Assembly: GCF_003568665.1 (NCBI RefSeq)
Contig: NZ_QXMH01000001.1
Span: 558,001 to 622,000, forward strand
Direction: 5' to 3'
DNA from: Chitinophaga alhagiae
GTDB lineage: Bacteria; Bacteroidota; Bacteroidia; Chitinophagales; Chitinophagaceae
Length of the DNA: 64,000 nt
Both the position numbers and the translations under genes were made by a program. The stretch's first letter is position 1. Every line of letters starts with the position of its first letter. Positions 55,332 to 64,000 of this stretch are shown in pieces. Under the pieces are notes generated by a model, which saw only the letters and a program-made list of their open reading frames with translations, was not told the DNA's origin and did no database searches.

Positions 55332-56693
55332 CTATTCTTCCTGCAAGGGGCCCTTGCTCACTTCTTCCCCCGCCTTGTACACGGCGGCAATACGGCGGGT
55401 GTTGGTGATGCTGGCAGCCGGGTCTGCGTGCAATATGAGCAGGTCAGCCACTTTGCCCGCGGCCAATGTACCGTACCGGTCATCTACCCGCAAGGCCCTG
55501 GCCGCGTTGAGCGTGCCGGCCGTAATAGCTTCCAGCGGTGTAAAACCTGCCTGTACCAGCAATTCCAGCTCCAGGTGCTCGGAGAAGCCCTGTGCCCTGG
55601 GGGCGCTGGCGCCGGAGTCTGTGCCCAACGCCACAAGAATGCCGGCCTTGTGGATCTTGTACACGTTTTTCAATGCCATTTCAAACGCTGCCTTGCTACG
55701 CTGGTAACCGGCAGACTCCCGGGTTCTACGGCGGTAGGCCGTGTCTGTGAGCAACTCGTAGGCGCCCGGCTCCAGGGAGCGCCTGAAAAACTCGTCGTTG
55801 GTCCAGGCGGGCGTTTCGCCGTAGCTGTAGGCAAATTTGTCCAGCGCCAGCGTGGGGATGTAAATGATCTCCTGAGACTGGAGGCGGGTCAGCAGGGTAT
55901 CATCTACCTCCTTATCGCGGATACTGTGGGCAATAATGTCTATGCTGTCAGCCACCAGCTGTTCTGCGTCTGCCTTATAAAAGAGGTGCGCGGCGGCTTT
56001 CATGCCATGGCGGTGCGCGGCCAGTATAAGCGCGCGGCTAACGGCCGCGTTCATGCCGGGGCCGCCGCTGTAATTGTCCACCCACATTTTGATGGTCTGT
56101 ACCCCCAGCGCCGCCAGGCTGTCTACCTGCTGCAGCGCCTGCATGGCATTGGCCGGGCGGTTTACCCTGTCCATACCGTTCACCGGGGGCGGCGTACCGC
56201 CTTGCGCGGCAAAGCCGTAACCGGCGGAGTGCAGGCGGGCGCCGGGCAGGGCGCCGTTCAGCAGCGAATCATATAAATTGTTCTCAAACAGCAGCGGGCG
56301 GTCCGTTCCCATGGCCAGCACCTGCAGCACGCCGTACTGCTGGTACCGGGTCAGCTGCCGCAGTATGTTTTCGCGGGTATAGTTGGCGGCGCCCGCCGTG
56401 GTGCCTTTCAGCGTACCTACATGCACATGCGCGCTGATGAGCGCGGGCATGGCGGTTTTACCGCTGCAGGAGATCACGGTGGCATTCTCTTCCGTCAGCC
56501 CCTGGCCAACGGCGGCAATGGTGTCTCCCACTATCAGCACGTCCATATGCGGCTGCGGCGCGCGGCCGGTGCCATCTATCAGCGTAAGGTCTTTCAGCAG
56601 CACCTTTCCCTTGCGGGAGGCCGTTTCCCTGCTGCTGCAAGCTATCATGCAGGGCAATACCAGTATGGCGTAGAACAATACTTTCTGTAACAT
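55332..56693 (-). CDS. Amidohydrolase-family lipoprotein
   Basis: Metal-dependent hydrolase of 453 residues, exported as a lipoprotein (VLPCMIACSS, Cys near 19). The metal ligands are seen in SAHVHVG (near 88), a later His in GMKAAAHLFYK near 232, another near HSIRDKEVDD and Asp in GTDSGASAP near 355. It ends with the family's C-terminal beta domain (RVDDRYGTLAAGKVADLLILHADP). Substrate unknown; imidazolonepropionase-like members act on many amides and cyclic compounds. It is convergent with the sugar kinase; 100 bases between contain a duplicated CCTGCAAGGGGCC. Confidence 0.88.
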   Translation of the reverse strand: MLQKVLFYAILVLPCMIACSSRETASRKGKVLLKDLTLIDGTGRAPQPHMDVLIVGDTIAAVGQGLTEENATVISCSGKTAMPALISAHVHVGTLKGTTAGAANYTRENILRQLTRYQQYGVLQVLAMGTDRPLLFENNLYDSLLNGALPGARLHSAGYGFAAQGGTPPPVNGMDRVNRPANAMQALQQVDSLAALGVQTIKMWVDNYSGGPGMNAAVSRALILAAHRHGMKAAAHLFYKADAEQLVADSIDIIAHSIRDKEVDDTLLTRLQSQEIIYIPTLALDKFAYSYGETPAWTNDEFFRRSLEPGAYELLTDTAYRRRTRESAGYQRSKAAFEMALKNVYKIHKAGILVALGTDSGASAPRAQGFSEHLELELLVQAGFTPLEAITAGTLNAARALRVDDRYGTLAAGKVADLLILHADPAASITNTRRIAAVYKAGEEVSKGPLQEE

Positions 56694-56814
56694 AGGGCTT
56701 CCAGGTTTGATACGGTACCTAAATATACCATTAATAGCCCAAAAAGGCCGCAGATGGCCATTGCAGCATAAAATTGGCTAATTTAGCGCTTTGCAGTACG
56801 CGCTATACACCACT

Positions 56815-57444
56815 ATGACCAATTTTTTAATTGCAGACGATCACAACATTATCCGTTTCGGGCTCAAACAGATCATATCCACCTCTTTCATCCCATCTAC
56901 CGTTAAAGAGGCCGCCAGTTTTGACGAAGTGGTGGGCCTGTTGGAACAGCGCCCTTTTGACCTGCTGATACTGGACATCAACCTGCCCGGCGGCACTCAT
57001 CTCGCCATGCTGGACGCCGTGCGGCTCCGTCAGCCTGCCATAAAAATACTGATCTTCTCTGCATCCGATGAAAAGGTATACGCGGTAAAATACCTGCAGG
57101 CCGGAGCAGACGGGTATCTTGAAAAATCCACCTCCAATGTAGAGATCAAAAACGCCATCAGCACTATTTTGCGCAATGAAAAGTACATGAGCCCGGCCAC
57201 CCGCCAGCAGTGGCTGTACCGGAACAGCGGCCAGCCCCGGGAAAACCCGCTGTCCTCGCTTTCCGCCCGTGAGACCGATGTGCTGAACTTCTTGCTGCAA
57301 GGCCACCCGGTAGCCAAAATAGCAGACATGCTAAGCCTGCACGTAAGCACGGTCAGCACGTATAAAACCCGGATCTATTCAAAGCTGGAAGTACAAAACC
57401 TGGTGGAGCTGCTGCAGAAAGTAGAACTTTACAAAAACAACTAA
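56815..57444 (+). CDS. LuxR/NarL-family response regulator
   Basis: A 209-residue regulator. The receiver domain has NFLIADDHNIIRFGL at the start, phospho-acceptor Asp in DLLILDINLPGG (near 54), Ser in LIFSASDEKV and Lys in GYLEKSTSN. The C-terminal LuxR helix-turn-helix is LSARETDVLNFLLQGHPVAKIADML then STVSTYKTRIYSKL. The ATG at 56815 is chosen; a TTG eight codons upstream is also open. It is convergent with the histidine kinase gene, and their stop codons overlap by four bases. Confidence 0.94.
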   Translation: MTNFLIADDHNIIRFGLKQIISTSFIPSTVKEAASFDEVVGLLEQRPFDLLILDINLPGGTHLAMLDAVRLRQPAIKILIFSASDEKVYAVKYLQAGADGYLEKSTSNVEIKNAISTILRNEKYMSPATRQQWLYRNSGQPRENPLSSLSARETDVLNFLLQGHPVAKIADMLSLHVSTVSTYKTRIYSKLEVQNLVELLQKVELYKNN

Positions 57445-58676
57445 GCCGGCCGCAGCGCCAGCACTACCGTAAAAGCGGCCCCTTCTTCTTTTCCCGTTGC
57501 TATCTTCAGCTCTCCCCCTATTTTTTGCAGCAGGTTACCTACCAGGCTGCTGCCGTTACCGCCCGCCGTATTAAAATCATGATCGTTCACAAATGCCTGT
57601 TGCTGGGAGGCCGTGAGGCCCGAGCCGGTATCCGTTACCGTAATGCGCAGCTTTTCTCCTGCCAGGGAAGCGCTGAGCGTGATGCGCCCGTTCTTCATGT
57701 GCTTGTGCGCATTGTCTGCCAGGTTGCGGAGAATGGTGGATAAAATATCGTAGTCCGTTTCACAGGTTATGTCAGTAGGCACCAGCGTAATGGTGTTATT
57801 ATTCGCTTTTACAATATCGCTGTACAGCTCCACGATGCTTTCAAACAGTTCCTGCACGGCCACTTTCCGGATGTTCACTTTAAACCCGGCGTGCTGGGCC
57901 ACGGCCCATGTAAAGAACTGCCGGGTAAATTCATTCAGCACCAGTATGCTGTTGTTCAGGTGCTCCACCTGTTCTCCCAGCGAGGCCGGGTCCATCTGCT
58001 GATGCTCATTTACGAGCTTTTTGCTGACGGTTTGCAGAAAGCCCAGGGGAGTGCGCAGGTCATGCAGCACCATGGTGATCACCCTGTCTTTGGTTTTGTT
58101 GCTTTCCGCCAGCTCCCACTCAGACTGTTCCAGCTGTACAATAACGTTTTCCAGCTCTTTGGTACGCTCCGCCACTTCTTCTTCCAGTTGCCGCGCTTTT
58201 TCTTCCAGCATGGCCTGGCGCTGTTTTTCCATGGTCTCCCGCTCCTGCCTGACCTTCCGGGAGCCGGTAAGATGGTAAACGATGGGATACATGATCAGCC
58301 CCACCAGCGCGCCCCGGTACGTAAGCCTCAGCAGCGCCTTGGGCCAGTGGTGATTGTACAGCGGATCAAGGGGATAATCTTCAAACGCGGAAAGATAATA
58401 CCCGCCAACAGAGCAGGCCGCGGCGGCCAGCAATACGGCCAGTACTTGCAGCAGCCGGTTGCGGAGGGGAGAATGAACAACCAGCACCGTTGCTATCCAT
58501 ACGCAAAAGCACCAAAGGGAGATCACCACCTGGGAACCTGCCAGGTTCACCACGTTCAGCCCCTGCCCCTGCATCAGGCGTGCGCCAACAACAGAATTGG
58601 CCAGCAGCAGGGTAATGATGATACCGGGCCCCAGCAGAAAATCGCTCCAGCCCATTTTTCGTTTTTGCTCCCCCAT
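57441..58676 (-). CDS. Sensor histidine kinase
   Basis: A 411-residue inner-membrane kinase. Four to five membrane helices lie in the first 135 residues (FLLGPGIIITLLLANSVV; VVISLWCFCVWIATVLVV; VLAVLLAAAACSVGGYYL). A coiled coil rich in Glu/Gln/Arg follows, then the phospho-His motif VLHDLRTPLGFLQTV (near 205) and an ATPase domain with LADNAHKHM, DTGSGL and a C-terminal GGELKIATGKEEGAAF. It probably pairs with the LuxR-type regulator, although the two genes are convergent. The stimulus is unknown. Confidence 0.92.
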   Translation of the reverse strand: MGEQKRKMGWSDFLLGPGIIITLLLANSVVGARLMQGQGLNVVNLAGSQVVISLWCFCVWIATVLVVHSPLRNRLLQVLAVLLAAAACSVGGYYLSAFEDYPLDPLYNHHWPKALLRLTYRGALVGLIMYPIVYHLTGSRKVRQERETMEKQRQAMLEEKARQLEEEVAERTKELENVIVQLEQSEWELAESNKTKDRVITMVLHDLRTPLGFLQTVSKKLVNEHQQMDPASLGEQVEHLNNSILVLNEFTRQFFTWAVAQHAGFKVNIRKVAVQELFESIVELYSDIVKANNNTITLVPTDITCETDYDILSTILRNLADNAHKHMKNGRITLSASLAGEKLRITVTDTGSGLTASQQQAFVNDHDFNTAGGNGSSLVGNLLQKIGGELKIATGKEEGAAFTVVLALRPA

Positions 58677-58749
58677 GCCCTTTTTGCTAATATTTCACAA
58701 AGATGTCAATAAAACATCAAAGATGCTATGCCCCGTTGGTACCAAAAAA

Positions 58750-58861
58750 ACGGGGCCGTCTCAAAAGTAATTTGATGGCCCCGAGAATCACGTAAACGAA
58801 AAATCTCTCCATCAGGTACCCGAATAAGATCAGGTAAAAATTACTTTTGAGACGGCCCCGT
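58750..58861. mobile_element. MITE-like element with perfect 24-bp inverted ends
   Basis: The 24 bases at 58750-58773 are the exact reverse complement of 58838-58861; the outer part reads GGGGCCGTCTCAAAAGT. Between them are 64 bases with no gene. The total is 112 bp. GGGGCYGTCTCAAAAG-like ends are known from IS elements in Bacteroidetes (I believe of the IS1182 group). No target-site duplication was obvious. The stem could also act as a terminator for SusCD pair 3 or the kinase region. Confidence 0.65.
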
Positions 58862-58887
58862 AACCATACTCCTCGAACGAAAACGAA

Positions 58888-60498
58888 TTATGGCATGATC
58901 CAGAGCTTGGTTGTTGATACGTCTGTAGAATTGGTCTCCGCCCTCCAGTTCTCGAAATTGAAGTTGAACTCTTCCTGCGGGTACACAAAACGCGTGTAGC
59001 TGCTGAAGTTTTTGTTGTAATAGTCTGTGTTGGCCGCAGACATGGGCGTTTTGCCGCCGGTACGGCGCAGCAGCGTCCAGGCGTCCCAGGGCTGGCGGAA
59101 CGCATCTATCCAGTACTGGGCGTAGATCTGGCGCAGCGCGGTGGCCGCGTTGCCGAGGTTATACGCGGTAACGGGGTTGGTGGTGATAGCCGTCAGTTCC
59201 GCGGGTGTGGCCGTGGCGGAAGCCGGTTTGTTCTCCGTCCACTGCGGGGAGTTAAAGGCAATGCCTTTCCACATGTTCACGGAAGCGGCAATGCCTTTGT
59301 CATATTCCGCCTTTGCCAGTGCAGGGCTGGCCGCTACGCCAATACCCCGGTTATATGCTTCCGCTTTCAGCAGGTACACCTGCGCCGCGGTCAGTATCAG
59401 TTCAGGAATAGTGGTGATGTCTTTCTCGAAATAAAAGTTGAAGGGCGAATAAATGCAGCCGGCCCCTTTGTCTGCCCAGGCGGCATCACGTTTGTTAAAA
59501 TCATAGGGCGCCCCGCCTTCTGACGGCGTGGTGGTAAGCGGGTTCTGCGGGTAAGCGGCCCACTGGTTGGCGTTGTTGCCTTCAAAGAAAACCTTTGCCC
59601 GCACGTCAAAGATGCCGCTGCCGTCAGGAGCATTGCTGGAAGACATCAGGTTCCACATGGTAGAGCCTAAACGCAGGTAGCAGTTGGCGGAAAAAGACCA
59701 TTGGCGCCACTCAAACTTGAGGCCCGGTATCTGGGTGGGCCACAGGCCAATGTTCTCTCCGGTCTCCAGCAGCGGCTTGCCCAGGGCTTCCGTAACATGC
59801 GTGGTGGCCAGCGCGGCGTTCTTGTCATGCATGGTGAGCGCTACCTGCAAACGCAGGCTGTTCGCAAACTTCACCCACAGGGCCACGTTATTCTTAAGCA
59901 GGGTTTCATGGTTGCCCACAGAATACTGGTCAGCGCCCGCGGCCAGGTTGTCTACCGCCCATTTCAGGTCTGCCAGCACCGCGGCATAGATATCCTCCTG
60001 CTTGTCATACGGCACTTTGTAGGCGGCCGCCTTTTTAATGGCGGCGTAACCTGCCTCTGAATAGGGCATGCTGCCGAAGTAGTTGGTCATTTTGATGGTC
60101 TTGTACGCCATCACCGTTTTCAGCATGGCATACACGTTGTTCATACTGGCAGGGTTGCTTTCCTTGCTGATCCTGTCTTCTATGATCCGGTAATTGGCCA
60201 GCGCGCCGTAATAATTGGCCCACAGCCCGTTGATGGCATTTTCATACGGGTAAGAACCGGATGTGATAATAGCCTGCTGGGTGATGGGATAGATCCATGC
60301 ATGCAGCACGGATTGCTCACCCGCATCCAGCGGCAGGGAACTGATGACGGAGTTGAACACCTCCGGCGTGGAAGCATCGGTAGCATCCAGCGGCGGCGTG
60401 TTGATGGTCTCGAAGTTCTTTTTACAGGATGCTGTTGCCAGCAGGCCGGCAAAAAGGCAAATGTTCCTGATATGTTTGATGTAATTCATGATCTGCAT
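58888..60498 (-). CDS. SusD/RagB-like outer-membrane lipoprotein (SusD-like_2 type)
   Basis: A 536-residue surface-binding lipoprotein (signal LLATASCKK, Cys near 26). It has a SusD-like_2 pattern: FETINTPPLDATDAS start, LWVKFANSLRLQVALTM near 215, and IYAQYWIDAFRQPWDAWTLLRRTG near 485. It follows SusC by eight bases in the operon. Start could be ATG 60498 or ATG 60489. Substrate is unknown. It resembles SusD of pair 1 in type but not closely in sequence. Confidence 0.92.
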   Translation of the reverse strand: MQIMNYIKHIRNICLFAGLLATASCKKNFETINTPPLDATDASTPEVFNSVISSLPLDAGEQSVLHAWIYPITQQAIITSGSYPYENAINGLWANYYGALANYRIIEDRISKESNPASMNNVYAMLKTVMAYKTIKMTNYFGSMPYSEAGYAAIKKAAAYKVPYDKQEDIYAAVLADLKWAVDNLAAGADQYSVGNHETLLKNNVALWVKFANSLRLQVALTMHDKNAALATTHVTEALGKPLLETGENIGLWPTQIPGLKFEWRQWSFSANCYLRLGSTMWNLMSSSNAPDGSGIFDVRAKVFFEGNNANQWAAYPQNPLTTTPSEGGAPYDFNKRDAAWADKGAGCIYSPFNFYFEKDITTIPELILTAAQVYLLKAEAYNRGIGVAASPALAKAEYDKGIAASVNMWKGIAFNSPQWTENKPASATATPAELTAITTNPVTAYNLGNAATALRQIYAQYWIDAFRQPWDAWTLLRRTGGKTPMSAANTDYYNKNFSSYTRFVYPQEEFNFNFENWRAETNSTDVSTTKLWIMP

Positions 60499-60506
60499 GT
60501 TTTGGG

Positions 60507-63500
60507 TTAGAGCCTTGTTTTAATGGAGAAACCGAAATCGCGCATGGCCGGGTACTGTGCCCACTGTATGCCCTGCCCGTTGCCGATGCCGTTGATGGCC
60601 TCGGGGTTCAGGTTGTCTGGCAGGGAAGAATACAGGTAGAACAGGTTGCGGCCTATCAGGGAAACATCCAGGCCCTGGAAAATACGGGTGCGTTTCACAA
60701 TGCGGGAAGGCAGGCTGTAGGTGATGGTCAGCTCGCGCAGTTTGGCCCAGGAGTTTTCGAAGATGCCTTCGCTGCGGGGCATTTTAATGTTAGACCAGCC
60801 TTGTGATATACCGGCGTATTTATACATGTAATGCACTACGTCCGTATTAGGCTTCCCGTCTGCAAACACGCCGTCCAGTATCACGCCGTGGTTGGCTGTG
60901 GTACCGTCAGGATAAATGTAAGCCAGGCCGCCGCCGTTCCGTTCTTTCAGCGTGGAGGGGGAAAGGCCCATGCCTACCGCCCCCGCGTAGTCCGCGGAGT
61001 AAATATCGCCACCCAGCTTGAAATCTGTGAGCACATACAGGCTGAAATTCTTGTAGCTGAAAGTATTGCTCAAACCGCCGGTGAGCTTGGGCGTGGCATT
61101 GCCGATGGGCACAGGGTCTGCGGTAGTTACGTATTGCGTGCCTACTACTTTGGCGGGATCGTTTTTATCCAGCACTTGCTGCACTACCTTCTGGCCGTTC
61201 AGGTACGTATAGTCATACCCGTAAATGGTGCCGTAGTTCTCTCCTACTTTTACATACATCTGTACACCATTGTTACCCCAGAGGTCTTGCAGCAGGTACT
61301 TGTCAATACCTTCCGCCAGCGCTACTACCTTGTTGGTATTGTGCGCACCGTTCAGCGCCAGGTTCCAGCGGAAGTTGCGAGTGGAAACGGGCGTGGCCCT
61401 GATAATGAACTCAACGCCCTTGTTAGACAGCTCGCCGCTGTTGAAGGTAATGGCGTTGGCGCCTGCAGACCAGGCCAGGGAGCCGCTCATGATCTGGCTG
61501 GTGGCCTTTGCCTGGTAGTAGGTGATCTCCGCGTTCAGGCGGTTGTTCAGGAAACCCATTTCCAGGCCCAGCTCATAAGATGTATTGCGCTGCGGCACCA
61601 GCAGGTCTGCCGGCGGCAGGTTGGGCTGCAGCCTCCTTACGGTGAGGCCCCCGAAAGTAGTAGGCGCGCTTTCCGCCGCTACGTTCAGGTAATTGGAGAT
61701 CACCCTTGAATTGTAGGTATACGTGGTCTGGTAAGGATTGGCGCCGTTAGCGCTTTGAGCGGCTGATACTTTCAGCTTGCCGTAGGTGAGCCAGCTGATG
61801 TTCTGCATCTTCTTGAACGCTTCCGTAAACACAAAGCTCAGGCTGGCGGAAGGGAAAAAGTACGAAGACGTTTCTACCGGCAGCGTGGAAGACCAGTCGT
61901 TACGGCCGGTGAGCTGCAGGAAGAGGTAATCGTTATAAGACAGGTCCAGCACACCGAACAGCGAGTTCAGGTTGTAATTGGCAAATGTTTCTTTAGGCAG
62001 GTCCAGCGTACCGGTAGTATTGGCAAGGAAGTATTTGTGCGGTACGGAGAAAGCCGATTTCTCCCCATTGTTCCAGGCACTATTGCCATACATACGGCTT
62101 TTCAGCGCACTGTTGCCTACCAGCAGGCTGGCGTTGAAGCCCTTGGTAAAGAGGTTTTCTTTATGCACGGTGGTAAACAGTTCAAAGTTCACATCCTGGT
62201 TGCGGATGCTTTCCATGCCGTACTGGCCGCGTACGCCAAGGGCGTCTATGGGCGTGTACTTGCTTTCTACGGATGTATTGGCGTAGTTCAGCGACGTGCG
62301 GCCGGAAATATTAAGCCAGGGCGTTACGTCTGCGGTGAGGCGCACGGAGCCGAGCAACTGGTTGCGGCTGAGGCGCTGGTTGTGCTCAAACAGGTTCCAG
62401 AACAGGTCTTTGAAGGCGTTATTGTTGTAAGGATAAAAACGCAGCGGCGAGGTCTGGTCAAAAATATTCTTGCTGCCGTCCGCATTTTTATAGATGTCCA
62501 TTTCCAGCGGGCGGTAATCTCTTGACATACCGTGTATGAGGAACTTGCTGATACCGTTCTCAGAGCCTACGTCTGGCGTGTTGAGGCGGTTGTAGCTGGT
62601 ATAGCTGGCATTGATCTCGGCTTTCAGTTTTTTGGAAATATTGAGGTTGGAACCGAGGTTCACATTGTTCTGGTCATAGTGGCTGTTGAGCTGAACGGAT
62701 TTATTGTCTATATGGGTGAGGCCTACGCGGATGGTTCCAAAATCTCCCCCGCCGCTGAAAGACAGGTTATGCGTTTGGGTGTTGCCGGTGCGGAAAAACG
62801 CCTTGCGGTTGTCTGGCTGCGGAGACCAGGTACGTTTTACGCCGTCCCACCATACAATTTCCGTACCGTCCAGCCGGTGCCCCCATGAAGCGGCGGGGCC
62901 GTACCAGCTGAAGATGTCCCACGTGGAATAGCCGCCCGGTATAGCGCCCGCGGCCTGGTATTTGTCGCCCGCCGGTTGCCCGTCCCACGGATAGTTGCCG
63001 GGGTACCGCAGTTCCCCGGAAGCTGTGGTGGGAAATTCCGGTACGGCAGACCACATGGCGTTGGAGCCGCCATAACCGTACTCGTTCTGCATCTCCTGGA
63101 AGCGGTAGGCTTTGGTGTAGAGGTTGGAGTAGTTATAGTCTACGCCGATGCCCTGCCTTTTAGCGCCCTTTTTGCTGGTGATAAGAATAACGCCGTTGGC
63201 GCCCCTGGCGCCGTAAAGGGCGGCGGCGGTAGCGCCTTTCAGCACGGTAATATCTTCAACCTCATCGGGATTGATAAAGTTCATGAAAGAGCCCCAGTCT
63301 TTGGGGTTCTCCAGGCTGGTGGAAGCCGTTTGCGCGGAGCCGCCCACGGGGTCGTTCTGCACCTGGATGCCGTCCATTACAATGAGGGGCTGGTTATTGC
63401 CGAGGATGCTGTTGTTGCCGCGGATCACGATGCGGCTGGAGCCGCCCTGCACACCGTTATTGGGCGTGATGTTGAGACCGGCCGACTTGCCCATGAGGCC

Positions 63501-63929
63501 TGACGCAATATCAGGCGCGGCCGCCCTGGTAATTTCCACGCTGCTTACTTTCTGCGCGGAGTAGCCGATAGATTTGGCTTCCCGTTTGATGCCCATGGCC
63601 GTAACCACTATTTCGTTCATGGCTACCGGCGGGTCCAGCATAATGTTCAGTACATTATCTGCCCCAACGGCAGCCTCTTTGGAGGAGAAACCCACAGAGC
63701 TGAATACCAGCACGGTATTGGGGTTGTCTATCATAATGGCGTACATACCCGTTTCGTCTGCCGCCGTGCCCTGTTTGGCGCCTTTGACCTGTACCGTGGC
63801 ATAAGGAATGGGATTACCGTCTGTACCCCTTACAACGCCGGTGATGGTACGTTTCACCTGGGCAAATAACGGGGTGTTACTTATGAGCAATAGGGATATA
63901 GCCCACAAGAGCAGTTTACATCTGTTCAT
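60507..63929 (-). CDS. SusC/RagA-family TonB-linked outer-membrane transporter
   Basis: A 1140-residue transporter with a signal peptide (LLLISNTPLFAQ). A carboxypeptidase-regulatory-like domain follows (ITGVVRGTDGNPIPYATVQVKG), then the TonB-box region NEIVVTAMGIKREAKSIGYSAQ and a plug with GKSAGLNITPNNGVQGGSSR and NSILGNNQPLIVMDG. The barrel ends RDFGFSIKTRL. No STN domain is present. It is the first gene of the operon with SusD pair 3; its promoter lies at or beyond the end of the window, where nothing clear was seen in 63930-64000. Confidence 0.95.
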   Translation of the reverse strand: MNRCKLLLWAISLLLISNTPLFAQVKRTITGVVRGTDGNPIPYATVQVKGAKQGTAADETGMYAIMIDNPNTVLVFSSVGFSSKEAAVGADNVLNIMLDPPVAMNEIVVTAMGIKREAKSIGYSAQKVSSVEITRAAAPDIASGLMGKSAGLNITPNNGVQGGSSRIVIRGNNSILGNNQPLIVMDGIQVQNDPVGGSAQTASTSLENPKDWGSFMNFINPDEVEDITVLKGATAAALYGARGANGVILITSKKGAKRQGIGVDYNYSNLYTKAYRFQEMQNEYGYGGSNAMWSAVPEFPTTASGELRYPGNYPWDGQPAGDKYQAAGAIPGGYSTWDIFSWYGPAASWGHRLDGTEIVWWDGVKRTWSPQPDNRKAFFRTGNTQTHNLSFSGGGDFGTIRVGLTHIDNKSVQLNSHYDQNNVNLGSNLNISKKLKAEINASYTSYNRLNTPDVGSENGISKFLIHGMSRDYRPLEMDIYKNADGSKNIFDQTSPLRFYPYNNNAFKDLFWNLFEHNQRLSRNQLLGSVRLTADVTPWLNISGRTSLNYANTSVESKYTPIDALGVRGQYGMESIRNQDVNFELFTTVHKENLFTKGFNASLLVGNSALKSRMYGNSAWNNGEKSAFSVPHKYFLANTTGTLDLPKETFANYNLNSLFGVLDLSYNDYLFLQLTGRNDWSSTLPVETSSYFFPSASLSFVFTEAFKKMQNISWLTYGKLKVSAAQSANGANPYQTTYTYNSRVISNYLNVAAESAPTTFGGLTVRRLQPNLPPADLLVPQRNTSYELGLEMGFLNNRLNAEITYYQAKATSQIMSGSLAWSAGANAITFNSGELSNKGVEFIIRATPVSTRNFRWNLALNGAHNTNKVVALAEGIDKYLLQDLWGNNGVQMYVKVGENYGTIYGYDYTYLNGQKVVQQVLDKNDPAKVVGTQYVTTADPVPIGNATPKLTGGLSNTFSYKNFSLYVLTDFKLGGDIYSADYAGAVGMGLSPSTLKERNGGGLAYIYPDGTTANHGVILDGVFADGKPNTDVVHYMYKYAGISQGWSNIKMPRSEGIFENSWAKLRELTITYSLPSRIVKRTRIFQGLDVSLIGRNLFYLYSSLPDNLNPEAINGIGNGQGIQWAQYPAMRDFGFSIKTRL

Positions 63930-64000
63930 GAGAATGAAGTTTTTAGAGTCGTAGATTCTGGTATTTGGTTGATCTGTCTGTTATTTCCACGCCGCTACCG

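Overview
The window comes from a member of the Bacteroidota, most likely a Chitinophaga-like member of the Chitinophagaceae. Support: three SusC/SusD outer-membrane pairs, a type IX secretion (T9SS) sorting tail, a FecR/ECF-sigma pair feeding an STN-domain SusC, the long Bacteroidetes form of IspH, a sulfite reductase carrying a HEPN-like C-terminus, and several promoters matching the phylum's TTTG-N19-TAnnTTTG consensus. No tRNA, rRNA, CRISPR array or intact transposase was seen. The family-level assignment is an inference from gene content; no 16S is present.

Layout. 1-8 kb is housekeeping: the tail of a probable PorW/SprE protein, a class A penicillin-binding protein, an M28 peptidase, YidC and CTP synthase. 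8-14 kb holds an acyl-CoA thioesterase and a three-gene sulfite reductase/siroheme operon. It is flanked by three unrelated intergenic tandem arrays (units of about 72, 75 and 65 bp), and the operon has a long leader with an intrinsic terminator. 14-20.5 kb has a hexitol-phosphatase-like HAD enzyme, a fibre-like exported protein and SusCD pair 1. 20.5-31 kb has a DUF3800 gene, ribosomal protein S1, a rhomboid protease, a DUF4251 protein, IspH, a LytTR/TPR-kinase two-component operon and Cmk. Between the kinase and Cmk lies a 0.5 kb stretch with a perfect promoter and a perfect terminator, so a non-coding RNA or long attenuated leader is likely.

31-36 kb is a three-gene operon of exported fibre-like proteins, the last with a T9SS tail. 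36-43.5 kb is ClpC, a STAS protein, RNase Z, a DUF3575 protein, DapA and AccA, plus an 11-bp phased repeat. 43.7-51.4 kb is a regulated nutrient-uptake locus: ECF sigma factor (divergent), FecR, STN-SusC, SusD, DUF5017 lipoprotein. 51.5-58.7 kb has an AraC/DJ-1 regulator, a beta-helix pectate-lyase-like protein, a PfkB sugar kinase, an amidohydrolase and a convergent histidine kinase/response regulator pair. 58.7-64 kb has a MITE-like inverted repeat and SusCD pair 3.

How it fits together. The sulfur operon makes both siroheme and the enzyme that uses it. The SusCD loci import glycans or other oligomers; locus 2 senses its substrate through STN-FecR-sigma. The beta-helix protein and sugar kinase next to it could process what is imported, but the substrate cannot be read from sequence. 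The most notable unexplained features are the 12.84-13.12 kb leader, the 29.97-30.49 kb RNA-like region, the covarying hairpin array at 9.03-9.30 kb, and repeated small local duplications at gene edges.
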